From assembly GCF_965363235.1 (NCBI RefSeq), contig NC_134839.1, positions 100,228,417-100,292,416 on the forward strand: DNA of 64,000 nt, written 5' to 3'. How positions within the stretch are numbered: position 1 is the stretch's first letter; each line of letters begins with the position of its first letter. The notes beneath the pieces are model-generated. The model did not search any database, was not told where the DNA came from, and saw only the letters and a list, made by a program, of their open reading frames with translations. Origin of the DNA: Mytilus galloprovincialis. Taxonomy: Eukaryota; Mollusca; Bivalvia; Mytilida; Mytilidae. The position numbers were made by a program, and so were the translations under genes. Shown here one piece after another: positions 20,996 through 33,072 of this stretch.

Positions 20996-21096
20996 TTAAT
21001 GAATCTTTTATATTGGAAATTCTTTACCGGCTAAATCTGCTGTTGGATAATTTATGGTGTCTAAACAGACAGTAGCTGCACTCCAATTCGTTGTAG

Positions 21097-21142
21097 CAGG
21101 GACTTTCTATACTAAGTAATATACTAATATAGAAAGTCCCTG
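21097..21142. mobile_element. 46-bp palindromic insertion with GTAG duplication
   Basis: CAGGGACTTTCTATA pairs with TATAGAAAGTCCCTG around a short AT loop. GTAG flanks both sides (21093-21096, 21143-21146). Confidence 0.6.
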
Positions 21143-21304
21143 GTAGTAATTATATACATGTCTGTTCAGCTTTCAACAATATTGAAATTCAAGGTTCTCG
21201 ATAAAAAAATATCTTGCTTTCTGTGATCTTGCTTTATATGTTCTTTTTAACTTACGAGTTTGATTTCTAACAAAAATATCTTTAAATACTGATAACAATT
21301 GTTT

Positions 21305-21610
21305 GCATAAAAATTGCTTTCAGGATCAAGCATTACTGATGAGTCTTAAAGTAAGGAAATCGAAGGAAAACTGATCATTTTAAGCCACTGATTTAAATGA
21401 GAGAAAAAAATCTGTGGTCACAATGTATTTTATGTTGATAATTAAAGGTCATTGTACTGCCTTCAAGACAGAGCCTTGGTTCACCCCGAACAGCAATCTC
21501 AGCTTGTTTTTCCATAAAAATTGCTTCCAGGTTCAAGCAATACTGATGTTTCTTAAAGTAAGGAAATCGAAGGAAAGCAGGTCATTTTTAGCCATTTAAG
21601 GAGAGAAAAA
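21305..21610 (+). repeat. Direct repeat pair, ~110 bp, ~210 bp apart
   Basis: CATAAAAATTGCTTTCAGG, CTTAAAGTAAGGAAATCG and AAGGAAA...GAGAGAAAAAAA occur in the same order at ~21306-21410 and ~21512-21612. The second copy is followed by a GC-rich GGGGGGCCCCAC block. Confidence 0.7.
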
Positions 21611-21949
21611 AAATGGCAGGGGGGCCCCACTCTTAGGAGCCTCATTTGGCAGCTCCCAAACCCCTGCCTCCCCTGAATTTGAGCCCTAGTTACAGCCCTG
21701 ATTTTCTTGACAAGTGTACCATCATTTTGTGACTTGAATATCTGAGCATATATAACATTGATGAATTTCTAGAAATTTTCATGGATAGGATGCATAGAAT
21801 GTTATGATCAATGCACTATATTGTTTGTATCAAAAAGGTAGTGATCAGCCTTGGAAGATTTAGATATCAAGCCAGTAACATAGGGTTCTGATTGCGTTAC
21901 ATGCAATCTTTACCCCAAAATCATGTATCTAACTTAACATTCCTTTAGG

Positions 21950-22785
21950 TCAATGGTTTCTGATGGATGTTACCAATTCTACATTTCTATGTGACAGATG
22001 GATCATGATCTCTTTATGATACTTTGGATTGGTGGTTTCAGATTGATACCAACTTTGCATTCCTTTGTGACAATGGTTTCAGATGTATGATGATCACTTT
22101 ATGATACTTTGGGTCAGTGGTTTCAGATTTATACCAACTTTGCATTTCTTTGTGACAGTTGTTTCAGATAGATTAATACCAACTTTGCATTCCTTTGTGA
22201 GTTGTTTTTCAGACTGATACCAACTTTGCATTACTTTGTGACAGTGGTTTCAGATTGATACCAACTTTGCATTACTTTGTGACAGTGGTTTCAGACTAAT
22301 ACCAACTTTGCATTACTTTGTAAGTGGTTTCAGGTTGATACCAACTTTGCATTACGTTGTGACAGTGGTTTCAGATTGATACCAACTTTGCATTACGTTG
22401 TGACAGTGGTTTCAGATTGATACCAACTTTGCATTACTTTGTGACAGTGGTTTCAGATTGATACCAACTTTGCATTACTTTGTGACAGTGGTTTCAGACT
22501 GATACCAACTTTGCATTACTTTGTGACAGAGGTTTCAGATTGATACCAACTTTGCATTACTTTGTGACAGTGGTTTCAGACTGATACCAACTTTGCATTA
22601 CTTTGTGACAGTGGTTTCAGATTGATACCAACTTTGCATTACTTTGTGACAGTGGTTTCAGACTGATACCAACTTTGCATTACTTTGTGACAGTGGTTTC
22701 AGATTGATACCAACTTTGCATTCCTTTGTTACAGTGGTTTCAGATTGATTACAACTTTGAATTTCTTTTTGACCATGGTTTCAGA
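21950..22785 (+). repeat. 41-bp minisatellite
   Basis: Unit GGTTTCAGATTGATACCAAC followed by TTTGCATTACTTTGTGACAGT. It is most regular between 22030 and 22730, with ATTG/ACTG variants alternating (two-unit higher-order pattern). The 5' end is degenerate, with longer units containing ATCATGATCTCTTTATGATACTTTGG. Confidence 0.92.
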
Positions 22786-22849
22786 TGATGGATGTCTGTT
22801 TAAAGTCAATTGCATATTCAGGAAGAACATGTAATTTTATATGACTACT

Positions 22850-23485
22850 AACCCTGCCTTGTACTAGATAGACATGCCGAGTGCTGATTTTTAACCTACT
22901 AGTTCACAATAAAACAGTCTGCAGGAAGACATGTCATCTTACTCGAGTGAACACAATATTCTGACTATGATCCAACAAGACTCTGCTCCTAATCCCTTGT
23001 ATTGTGTGCTTAGTGGAAAAGCAGCAAATACCAATTTTAAAATGTTTGGTTTGACATTTGAGGTAAACACACTAGATGGATGAATATAACTAGTATCACC
23101 CATTAATACAGCTAAAGATAATGAACAAACGATAATGTTATGATGTACTGTCACAGGTAAGGGGAAGGGTTGGGATCCTGCTAACATGTTTAACCCTGCC
23201 ACATTCTGTATGCGCCTGTCCAGCCTGTAATTAGGTGGTTGTCATTTGTTGCTGTGTTACATATTTGTTTTTTGTTCATTATTTTGTACACAAATTAGGC
23301 CAACAGTTTTCTTGATTTAATTGTTTAACATTTGTCAAATCAGGGCCTGACTATTTGGTATTGGCTTTGCTCATTGTTGAATGCTACATACAATCTATAG
23401 TTGTTCATTTCTATGCCATTTGGTATCTTGTGAAGAGTTGTCTCATTGACAATCGTACCACATTTTCTTTTTAATAAATATAATA
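22850..23485 (-). mobile_element. Dispersed repeat 'A', inverted copy
   Basis: Reverse-oriented copy of the family at 3505-3846: GGTTGGGATCCTGCTAAC, GCCTGTCCAGCCTGTAATTA, GCTCATTGTTGAA and a terminal CGTACCACATTTTCTTTTTAA. The extra sequence at 22860-22990 also matches 4150-4210. Confidence 0.75.
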
Positions 23486-24124
23486 CTTCCAAACAAAAAG
23501 ATTTATTATTCCCAACAGACAAAAATAATATAAAGCTGATAGCCACAAATCAAGAAAATATATTTAATAAGGAATGTATCTTAAATGTAAATTAATTTTT
23601 TTTCTTTAAATATTGACAAAAAAGTGTCAAAAGTGTACAGCATTGACATGCCGAGTGGTATACATTTAACAATAACAAATGTAACATAAAACAGATTTCT
23701 ATTGCTATTTTTCTTCTAGAATTTAAAATGAAACTAAACATTGGAAACTCAGACCTCAGCTTGGCCAGTCATCTCTGATCCCAGAAAGCATCAATAAATT
23801 TCTTTCCATGCCTTTAACATGCAAACACTGATTTGTCCTTGATCCTTAACCTCTGACTCTGAAAATGTTTAATGAAGATTTAAAAGTTTTTAAACCAGTA
23901 AGGGCGCATGAGAATGCTTTGAACTGGACCAATGAGTTAACTTTTTCTGGTTTTTATGTATACCTAGTTTTAGATTAGCCAAGTCGTTCAGCCAGTATTA
24001 CTATAACAAATGGTTGTTGATAATTGGTTCATAGAAAAATAAATAAAATACAGATAAAATTATAACTGAAATGAGGGAAAAAATCACAACTATAACTATA
24101 TCCCCTGCCATCAATTGATTGTGG

Positions 24125-24375
24125 TTTTAAAAATAAACAAGAATGTGTCCATAATACATGGATGCTTCGCTGGCACTATCATTTTCTATGTTCAGTGGAC
24201 CATGAAAATGGGGTAAAATCTCTAATTTGACATCAAAATAAGAAAGATAATATCATAGGGAACATGTGTAATAAGTTTCAAGTTGACCAAAAACTGTAAA
24301 CTGAAGGGGCAGACGGAAGGACAAACGAACAGACGCACAGACCAGAAAACATATTGCCCATAAATGGAGCATAAA
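24125..24375 (-). repeat. Dispersed repeat 'B' (TATGCCCCACCTACGATAG family), truncated
   Basis: Contains AACAAGAATGTGTCC, TTTTCTATGTTCAGTGGACC and AAACATATTGCCCATAA. These are reverse-complement blocks of the element at 40398-40692. Confidence 0.65.
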
Positions 24376-25391
24376 AATTAGACTAGGAATGTGAAAGCTA
24401 TATATACATGCAATATTAATAAAATAATACAATGCACTTTCTACCCATGTAGATATCCCAACATGTGATTTAATCAAATTTGATGACTGACTTCTCAGTT
24501 AAACTTCCTATTTATATTTTCACTTTTTTGTTTTCACAAATATAAAAAAAAAAGTTAAAAAAGGTTTTATAATTCAACATAGATTTTTACCTTTCTGCTT
24601 TAATATAACAATGGTGGTTTTGGCAAATTGCTATATTTTTGCAAAACATATAACAAATCTGTTAACATCTTCATAAGTTAAAATTTCTGGTTTCTATTTG
24701 TATCCAGTTCACCTGTCCAAAAAAGTTACCAATACTTATCATGTGAAATTTCAGGCAAATTTGATTAACAGAAGACCTTTTAAATATTCTATTTAAATCT
24801 TAATGTAACATCAACTATGACATGGGCAAAACAGCGATAATCTATAATTAACATCATTCTGTGTTATATCAATATAATTTCAAAGTGTCAAATAAGCATA
24901 ATCTAAAAGTGAAAAAAAAATCACCATTATAAAAGAATGGAGCCATGTTGGCCATAAAATGAATGGTATTTGAAATATTCTCAAATTTGATGAATTAAAA
25001 GTTGAATATATGATTTATAATGAATCTATGAGTTTTTGGTTAAAAATATTTCCCATTCATTAGATCTACAGACATGAAAAAACAAAAAATCACAAAAATT
25101 ACCGACTTGCCATAAAACTGGACAATTTGACTAATAGATACCTAGGTACTTAGAAATAATAATAGAGAACAAATGTCGGCAAAACAAAAATTACAAAAAG
25201 AAGCTTATTTGCTCACAAAAAAATGTTTTGAGTGGTGCTTGAGTTCCGTAAAAATAATTTATCATAACGTCACATTTTAGTAATGAAGATAACTAATGTT
25301 GTTGTTTTCATAAAGGCTTACATATCATAGGTTTAAAAGCTACAAATATTAATGTTGAAATGTCTACAAACAATCTTTTCTTTCTTCCGCA
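24376..25391. other. Intergenic, 3' flank of SPR
   Basis: AT-rich, with poly-A tracts. I recognised no repeat and no canonical polyadenylation hexamer for SPR on the - strand close to its stop. Confidence 0.4.
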
Positions 25392-25507
25392 TTAAACATC
25401 ATAATAATCTATATGTGCTCCTGAGACAAATGTATCAGTCTCTAAAATCTGAACCAGTTTCTTTATAGAGGCATCACATTCCAATACATTGCCTTCCTTG
25501 TACAAGG
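25392..25507 (-). CDS. SPR: SPR exon 3 (terminal)
   Basis: Acceptor TTCTGTTTCAG; 38 codons including stop TAA at 25392-25394. Encodes SLYKEGNVLECDASIKKLVQ, then ILETDTFVSGAHIDYYDV, matching the SPR C-terminus. Confidence 0.94.
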
Positions 25508-28500
25508 CTGAAACAGAAAGAAAAATATATTCTCTTACTGTTTGGTGGTAAATAAGGCCTGGTATAAATAGCAGTTACTCCAAAACAAAAATATATTCTC
25601 ATACTGTTTGGTGGTAAATCAGGCCTAATATCAATAGCAGTTACTCCAAAACAAAAATATATTAATGTATAAGGCTTCAGTCTTCTATCGTCATCTATTG
25701 CAGTCAAATATCTACACTTTCTAAAAAAATTTTGAACCGTTTTAATCTTCATTGGCCTTCTTGATATAGGCTTAGGGATGAAAATCTCCAGAGTCATTTA
25801 GGATTTAGGTGTACTATCACAGTAAATCAAAATTAGATATACTGCTTTGAAAGTGCAAATGTATACTGTTTTACACCTGTTTGTCTGACTATTTGTTAGG
25901 AACTACAAATGGGAGCTTCCTTAAACTAGGTACCAAACTTTGATGGAACATGCTATACCATGTGATGCTATTCACATGTCTGGCTTATTAACTTCCTGTT
26001 TATCAAATGCTGTGGATTCATTTATTTTCGTGGGTATCAAGTTTCATGGATTGTGGAAAACTAGCATTTATATGGATATTTGATTTTGTGGTTTTCATTG
26101 GCATTGTCTGTGTTCAAAGCAATAGAACATTTGTAATTTATTGAATGTTTAAATTTGTGGTTTGCCTGTTCCCAAGAAACCCACAAAAATTAGTATCCAA
26201 TGAATAATAATAAATCTACCGTACTTATATATTCTTAATTCTTACAGATAATGACCATGTATGACATTTCTGTCACGTTTTATTGAGGAACTGCAAATCA
26301 GAACACTCTGATTTTAATATCAAAATTCATGCAAGCATGCTTTACAATCATCTTCGCTAGCCAAGGGTTACGATCCACTCCCGCTCTCTTCACCCTTGGC
26401 GGATTGAGATAATATTTCGGAGACACAAGGTAAGGATTTTTATTGGTTGCAGTAGAAACTCGCTGCATCCAATCAAAAAGCGCCTATAACATGATCACAT
26501 GTAAACATAGAATGTGTTTGTAAACAATTGCCACATGTTTATTGTGCAACAAGTCTTTACATCACTAAACATACGACTATATTTAGTGACAACTTGAATG
26601 TTTTAATCAACTATTAGAAGTTCCTGTGTATGTTTCATGCACAAATGCATGAATGTTGACGTATATTTTTTAGTTTCCGGCTTTACCAAGTGGATAGAAT
26701 CTAGACGCTACCGTGTTTTTACCTCCAAATTGAAGAGTTCAAGTGCTACCATTGGTCAAGAATAATGTATTCGGAATGGGCGTGACTTTAATCTTCCGAT
26801 AGATGGCGCAACATTGATATCACAAATGTTGGTTCAATCTGCCAAGGGTGAAGAGAGCGGGAGTGGATCGTAACCCTTGGCTAGCGAAGATGGCTTTACA
26901 ATGTACGGTGTGATGCATTCTCACCTTCCTGTTAATTGAATACTAACATGAGGATATCAATATTGAGCAGTAGCAAACAGTTCCACTTGTTATGGTTATA
27001 GGCAACTTTTTATGTTGCTAGTTTATTATAATGTATGTGTTCCGGACCATATGAGTATTTGGACCATACGCATATGGTCATGACCATATACATATACTCA
27101 TATGGTCCGACGGTATGCGTATGGTCGGACCATATGAGTATAATACTCGTTTGGCTATTAACGGGCAGGACCATATGAGTATTTGGACCATTTATGTATT
27201 TTTTTTAAATTACATTATAAACGTTTCAATAATACAAAAACTTTATCTAAAAAAAACAGTGATGGTTACATGACAATTTATTAATTTTATAATCCAAAAA
27301 CTATGTGAAAATTAAATATTGATGCCATAGTTAGTTTTCATCGCTAGTTACATTCTTGCATGTATGCTTGGTGTGACATTCACTTCCATAAGGTATCATA
27401 GCTTTTTTGCATTTGCAAGAAATTTGTGCACGATCATTTTCATTTACACCTTTTTTTTGCGAGTGAAACTATAGCTAGACTTTTTGCAGCTGTGTACAGT
27501 GATACCAAAGTTGTTGGCCATTCTGATGTCTACGGTGTTTTCAATAAGCTCTAGGTCTCAAATAACGTAAAATGACTGTACTACACCATATTCACAATAC
27601 AACTTAAATAAACTATGTTACTTTCCAGTGACTGCTTGTGTAAAAGTTCATTAAGAAATTTTTGGAGTTTAATTATTTTAGTCGACATATTGCCATTCAC
27701 TCGTAATAACAAATCGGTAATGAACGACCATCGGTATAAAATGTGTTTACTATAAATATGACAATTAAGTAAAATTAACTATGTGAAACTTCTTATTTTT
27801 ATTTAGCTTATCTTTTGATCATCATTTAATAATAAAATTACCTATATTATAGCGTCTTTTAAATGAACGGTCATATCATATGAAGAGTTTAGAAGTATTG
27901 AAAGTAAACTGTAACAAGAGTGTTAATCACCCCGACCATACACGTATGGTCGGACCATATGAGTATATACCCATATGGTCATGACCATACGCATATGGTC
28001 CAAATACTCATATGGTCTGGAACATATGCATCTTATCTCCAATTAGTTCAAATAAGAAACTTAGAAGCATCATTAATACTTACATTCAAACATTTGTTTA
28101 ACCTCTGGGTCTGAAGTATTTTCTCTACATTTGATCTGCATATCTGTTTCACAAGGACCAGGGGCATAACTCAGTACCCTTATTGTGGGTTCCTCTTCTG
28201 TCATAACCTTATAGAACATATCACGTGCTGCTTTTACTGAAAAAATGTTTATGCATAAAATAATCTATCTGGTGAAATCTGAAGATATATGTTATTGTAT
28301 GAGGTACAGACAAAATTGTTCTGCAATGATGTAAAAACGCATAAATGTTCATTGGCTGTCAATTTTCATATATATATTGACACCAGAATGTATCCTTTAC
28401 AAATGTAAAATTTTGTTGAAATCCAAGCACTAAGTATTATGGCTACAATTTAGAAAAGGAGTCCATCCAATAATTACTGACATCAGAAATCAATTGGGAA

Positions 28501-29898
28501 TATATTATACTGGTCCTCATTTTAATTGTCAATCAAATCCTAGCAAATTTTCAACGTTTCTCAAAATATATAATTCATTACCAAAATTTAAGTTTTAACA
28601 ACAATTTTGACGTCAAGAACCAATTTTGGAAAGCATATCAATTTAGATTGTCATCCTAAACAAAAAAATCTTTCCAAAAATGGTAACTTTCTGATATAAA
28701 GTAAGCTTATAACCCAAATTTGACACTGATAATTAATTTGGAATAGCATAAAATGCCTGTAGATCAATTTTTGTTGTTGAAACCCTAGCATAGAAATTTT
28801 CAATAAAAAGTACATTTTTAAACATTTTAGAACTGGGAATTATACTTTCTCTGCCCAAAATATACATAAATGATGATACGAAACAAGAAAAATCATAAAA
28901 TGTTTACAAAATATACAAATTTTATCATAGTTTGTTGCGATGGAAACTTGTCATATGTGATTTATTTTTTAATATTATCTGTACACCATTCACCTTAGAA
29001 ATGTAACTTTAGAATTTTTCTAACAATAACTTATCTCTCTTACCACAAGTGTTTTAATTCTTTCCCAAAATTTTACCTTACAGTAAATTTGACACTAGGA
29101 GTTTGGAGTAGTATAATTTTAACCTTCTTATACATCTTAATTAATTTACTTGAAATGATAGAATAAAAGAATATTTCTAAAAAATAGTGATTTTTTTCTC
29201 ACCAAATTTTCACAAAACTTAAAATTGTGACACAATGAATTTTGAAAAGCACACAACATACAATAATTGTTTTATGAAATCCCAACACAACAAGATGTTG
29301 CTCCCTCTTACTTTTTTTCACATTGAATGAAATTATGTAATTTTATAGACATAACAGAACTGAACTCACCTGTACAATATAGAGAGAAGCTTTTAAATGC
29401 TTTAACTGCTGTAAGTGATGATATATTAATCACATATCTGTGTGCAAATTTCTCTTGGGTAAAAAAATTCAAACATGCAGAATTCAACAAAATATTTCCA
29501 GTCACGTTAACTCCAAAATGTGTGTTCAACTCTGAAACATTAACCAGATCTTTAACATATTTACTGTTGTCTCCTAAGGTCCCTGCATTGTGCACAATAA
29601 CTGCCTGTTCAAAGTTATCAATAGACAAATTGTTTTCTTTAAAAATATTTTCGAAAATATTGCTAAACTTTTTTTCATCTAAATCTCCTTGATCAAATTC
29701 ACTGACAACTACTTTAACATCCTGACAAGATGACTTGATTTCTGTTTCAACCTCTTTTAAAGCTTTCATATCCCTTGAAAGTAGTATCATTACACTTTCC
29801 CTTCTGGCTTTCTTAGCAAAGCTTATGGCCATACTTCTTCCAAGACCTCTGCTTGCACCAGCTATAACAAAACATGATTTCTTCTCAAACACTCCCAT
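25392..29898 (-). CDS. SPR: Sepiapterin reductase, three exons, complete
   Basis: Family knowledge: a cytosolic NADPH-dependent short-chain dehydrogenase/reductase that completes tetrahydrobiopterin synthesis by reducing 6-pyruvoyl-tetrahydropterin or sepiapterin. Seen: exons 29370-29898, 28084-28236 and 25392-25507 join in frame into 265 codons plus stop (human SPR is 261 aa). The Rossmann motif GASRGLG is at residues 14-20, NAG at 104-106, the active-site Ser in NISSL (160-161), and Tyr174-x-x-x-Lys178 spans the exon 1/2 junction. PGPCETDMQ follows, and the protein ends SGAHIDYYDV like the human SGAHVDFYDK. The start was chosen because the first Met precedes the dinucleotide fold by 13 residues. 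Transcription converges with GLB1; intron 2 is loaded with transposons. Confidence 0.95.
25531..25672. repeat. 71-bp tandem duplication in SPR intron 2
   Basis: Two adjacent copies of a block beginning TATATTCTCWTACTGTTTGG and ending GCAGTTACTCCAAAACAAAAA, immediately downstream (in + coordinates) of the terminal exon. They differ at a few positions. Confidence 0.75.
26349..26892. mobile_element. Nonautonomous TIR element with ~58-bp TIRs and 10-bp target duplication
   Basis: Both ends carry near-identical inverted repeats starting CATCTTCGCTAGCCAAGG and running through GATCCACTCCCGCTCTCTTC to CACCCTTGGC. GCTTTACAAT flanks both sides (26339-26348, 26893-26902). Long TIRs and a 9-11 bp duplication fit a Mutator-like element by family knowledge. 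No transposase is present. It lies in SPR intron 2; near-identity of the TIRs suggests a fairly recent insertion. Confidence 0.88.
27038..28024. mobile_element. Nonautonomous TIR element with iterated ACCATATG motifs
   Basis: Ends TGTTCCGGACCATATGAGTA and, in reverse, TGTTCCAGACCATATGAGTA, flanked by TATG at 27034-27037 and 28025-28028. Within ~95 bp of each end, GACCATAYG/CATATGGTC half-sites recur many times in both orientations; the left array even continues past the TIR. The interior is AT-rich with no ORF. The right end lies only ~60 bp from the donor of SPR exon 2. Confidence 0.82.
28084..28236 (-). CDS. SPR: SPR exon 2
   Basis: Acceptor TTTTTTCAG, donor GAAT|GTAAGT on the - strand. 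Completes a split Val codon, then encodes KAARDMFYKVMTEEEPTIRV, LSYAPGPCETDMQ and the following segment. The catalytic Lys is its first full codon. Confidence 0.94.
28237..29369 (-). other. SPR intron 1
   Basis: AT-rich intron of 1133 bp. It has no recognised repeat or exon; no clear TIR element, unlike intron 2. Confidence 0.6.
29370..29898 (-). CDS. SPR: SPR exon 1
   Basis: Runs from ATG at 29896-29898 to donor CAG|GTGAGT (donor GT at 29368-29369). Encodes residues 1-176, including the NADPH-binding GASRGLG, HNAGTLGD and the catalytic Ser and Tyr (SFSLYCT). Confidence 0.95.
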
Positions 29899-30538
29899 TG
29901 TGCACTTCCTTCAAGATAATAAATAAAATTTAACATGTTTTATTGCATTGAAAATAAAAACTATGATTTCTTAATTATGAGTAAACCAACAACTACTAAC
30001 TTTATACTTTATTTCTTTTTAACTTAATAGCAATATTTCTAAACATTATTATGATACTGTTGTTGTTCAATTATTGTGTCTTGTAAATCTGGTGATAAGC
30101 ATAGATTGAAACACTTATTTAATTTTATTTAAAAGTTATGGTTGATCATGGTTTGTAGCAAAATTAAAATTCTGTTTGTTTTTCAGGATTGAAATTCTGC
30201 ACAGGCAAAACTTTCTTCATGTACTGTTTATCTGCATCTGGCAGAAAATTGCCATCTTCAACATGTCAAAGTTTCTGTTATATACTAGTAATTGTTTTCT
30301 AGAAAGTTTATTGCAATAACTGGTAGAGTTCTGTAATTTGGTACTAATATTTTGTTGTTTTTTATCTCTAATATACGGATATTATAATCTCACTTAAGTA
30401 CTTTTCTTGTACCGGTATAGTCTTCTGTATTAATTTATTCACAACTTTTTAACAGGTTGGGGAAGATTCTCATAAGTATCATCCCCATTGAAGGGTATTA
30501 TTATAGAATACCCTAAACAGGCATCAATTTATAGTAAT
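29899..30538. other. SPR upstream region
   Basis: 5' flank of SPR and part of the divergent spacer between SPR and the serine-rich gene. I saw no TATA box or initiator that I would defend. Confidence 0.4.
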
Positions 30539-31690
30539 AACAAGAATGCACACTCTGAAATGTCGCCTTCTTTTCTTAACATTGATATTATGTTGAAAGT
30601 CCTAAATATAAAGCACAACTACAGGCTCTCAAGAGACTGTGTCGCTCACCTGACTCTACTTTGGTTTTAGAAATCATATAAAAATAGAAAAAAATCATAA
30701 CAGATAGTATCATACCCAAATAATGATTGAGGCCAAATTTTTTTTAATATTGGTCCCGTAATTTAATCAAATATCCTGGTGACCATCTTGAACAGTAAAT
30801 CATTCCATTCAGTGGTTCTGAATAAGGTACATTCATGCCATGTTTCATGTTTGGTTTCATTCCATTCAGTGGTGGTTCTCTAAAAGAAGACATTTGTATG
30901 TATTTCCCATAGGGTCCTATGTTAAACTATGTCCCCCCACTAGCAGCCATCTTAAATGATGGATTGGCTTCAAAGTAACAACACTTGGTCAGGACCTCAT
31001 AAGGAACTTTCATGCCATGTTTGGTTCCATTCCATTTGGTGGTTCTCTAGAAGAAGACCAAAATTTAAAAGATTAACAACAAAGACTACGGACGACAGAT
31101 GATGGACGCCAAGTGATGAGAAGAGCTTACTTGGCACTTCGGGCCAGGTGAGCTCAAAACTTAACACTGACATGAACCGTTTAAAAAGGTCATGGTGAGG
31201 TGAGACTGACATGTAAATCATAAAATATTACCATACACCAAATATAGTTGACCTATTGCATTTGGTATTAGAAAAAAAGACCACAACAGTTGGAACTCAA
31301 AAACTTAACTTTTGACCACTGAATCATGAAAATAAGGTCAAGGTCAGATGACACCTGCCAGTTGGACATGTACACCTTACAATCATTCCATACACCAAAT
31401 ATGGTAGACTTATTGCATACAGTATATGAAAAAAAAGACCAAAACACAAACTTAACTAAAACCACTGAACCATGAAAATGAGGTCAAGGTCAGAGGACAT
31501 CTGGACTTGTACACCTTACAGTCTTTCCATACACCAAATATACCAGCTAGCTAGACCTATTGCTTATATAGTATCTGAGATATGAACTTCAACACCAAAA
31601 CTTAACCTTGTTGAAATCCTTGTTCACTGATCTATGAAACATGTGAAATGAGGCACAGGTCAAGTCAAAATTGTCTGATGGGGATGAGGA
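30539..31690 (-). repeat. Dispersed repeat 'C/D', inverted copy, with ~145-bp internal monomers
   Basis: Starts with CAAGAATGCACACTCTGAAA and contains the complement of AGCTCACCTGGCCCGAAG...GTAAGCTC near 31090-31155. It then has repeated blocks (ACCACTGAATCATGAAAATA, AGGTCAAGGTCAGATGACA, CATACACCAAATATRG) at roughly 140-bp spacing. The same blocks occur in the opposite orientation at 39300-40240. Confidence 0.75.
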
Positions 31691-31844
31691 TCTTGCAAGG
31701 TATCCTATTACTCAAAATAATTTTAAGAGAGAAATTGATATTACAAAAAATCTTAAGAACTTTTATTTTTTAAGAAATGTGAATGATCAATAGATATCTT
31801 TCTCAGGAGATGGTCTTTAATAATTATAATCTTTCTTATGGTAC

Positions 31845-31985
31845 AAAATGATCATGGTACGAAATGGTTTATGTTATGGTTGAAATAGTTTTTGTTATTA
31901 TACGAAATGGTTTTTGTTATAGTACGAAATGGTTTCTTGTTATGGTACAAAATGGGTGGTACGAAATGGTCTGGGTACAAAATGA
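31845..31985 (+). repeat. Degenerate ~24-bp tandem repeat
   Basis: TACGAAATGGTTTNTGTTATGG-like units recur about six times with mutations. The open frames over it reflect the repeat and are not genes. Confidence 0.65.
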
Positions 31986-32404
31986 CTTTGATTCCTTAAA
32001 AACATTGATTTTACTCATGTGGACTGTAACTATAAACAGGTTTTCATAATTTGGTTGTTGGGAATATATCCATATTTTGAAGGTGAAATTGAATATATTT
32101 AACAGAAAACAATCAGGCACACAAAGGGAGGTGTTAATAGTTATTTTAGGCTGTCATCTAGTATCTTTGTCTGACAGATTGAAACGCAAATATTTTTTAG
32201 CAATAAACGTATTTACACTTTTGGTATTTAGCTGAATCTTGCCTCCGAATGACCTTAGATCTACTCCGAATCACCTTTTGACGTCAAGCAACAATCACTT
32301 TTAAATTGTGACGTCAAATATTTTAAATTATGATGTTAAAGTTTACGGGAACCTGTGTGATTTTACGTAATGGCAGACAAATTTGCATACAAATTATACA
32401 TAAA

Positions 32405-32745
32405 CTAGAATGGGTACTTTGAGGGCCTCGGTTGGTCAAAGTTGTCCCCTACTTTGACCTGGAGATCAATCTTCTGATATCTCTCTGGTTTGTCTGTTTC
32501 CACCGAGTGGCCCGGTGGTTCTCTCCGAGTACTTCGGCTTCCTCCACCATAATAACAGACTTCCCGGTGTCCTACACGCTCCCTTGGGCGGTGTTGGGTG
32601 GGGATTGTTCTGGTGGTGGGATAATATTGTAAAGGACACATCTCCATTAATCCTTAGGGAGTGTACATGGATCCGCTGTACCCTTGCAGTCAATCAAGGG
32701 GTGCGTCTAAATTGGCGGAATCTCGAGTACATACATACATACAAG
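32405..32745 (+). mobile_element. SINE-like element with ACAT-repeat tail
   Basis: GC-rich for the window. Contains GTGGCCCGGTGGTTCTCTCC and CTTCGGCTTCCTCCACCATA, ends with GGAATCTCGAG followed by TACATACATACATACAA, a microsatellite 3' tail typical of SINEs or LINE 3' ends. Overlapping open frames on both strands have no known domain. I did not find an unambiguous tRNA-like head. Confidence 0.55.
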
Positions 32746-33072
32746 TGTCAAATACGTCTATTTGGAATAGTAGTCTCAGCTCAGGATGAAAGTGAAAAAA
32801 ATTACTTTTTTTAGTATAAATTAACTTATTTTAATATATAGATCCTTTATGATTATTTATATGTCATTGACATATATCCATTATATGAATGTAGGTCAAA
32901 TTTCTTACCACGGGAAAAGAGTGGGAATCCGCAAATTATATTATTACAGTGCGCGGACGTCTCAGAGAACACCTTTGCCAATGTCAAACTCGTACCTTCG
33001 ATAACTCGCCCCAGGAACTTCAGTTACTAATCTAACACAGTTATCTCCCCATACAAACTACATTGATGCATC

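Noticed and set aside
25474..25797. 107-codon - strand frame with a duplicated YFCFGVTAI segment
   Set aside because: It overlaps SPR exon 3 in another frame and the duplicated segment is the 71-bp intronic tandem duplication.
29327..29692. 121-codon + strand frame
   Set aside because: Antisense shadow of SPR exon 1.
32405..32745. Protein-coding exon in the GC-rich patch
   Set aside because: Open frames occur on both strands with no domain, and the region ends in a microsatellite tail, so a SINE-like element is the better reading.
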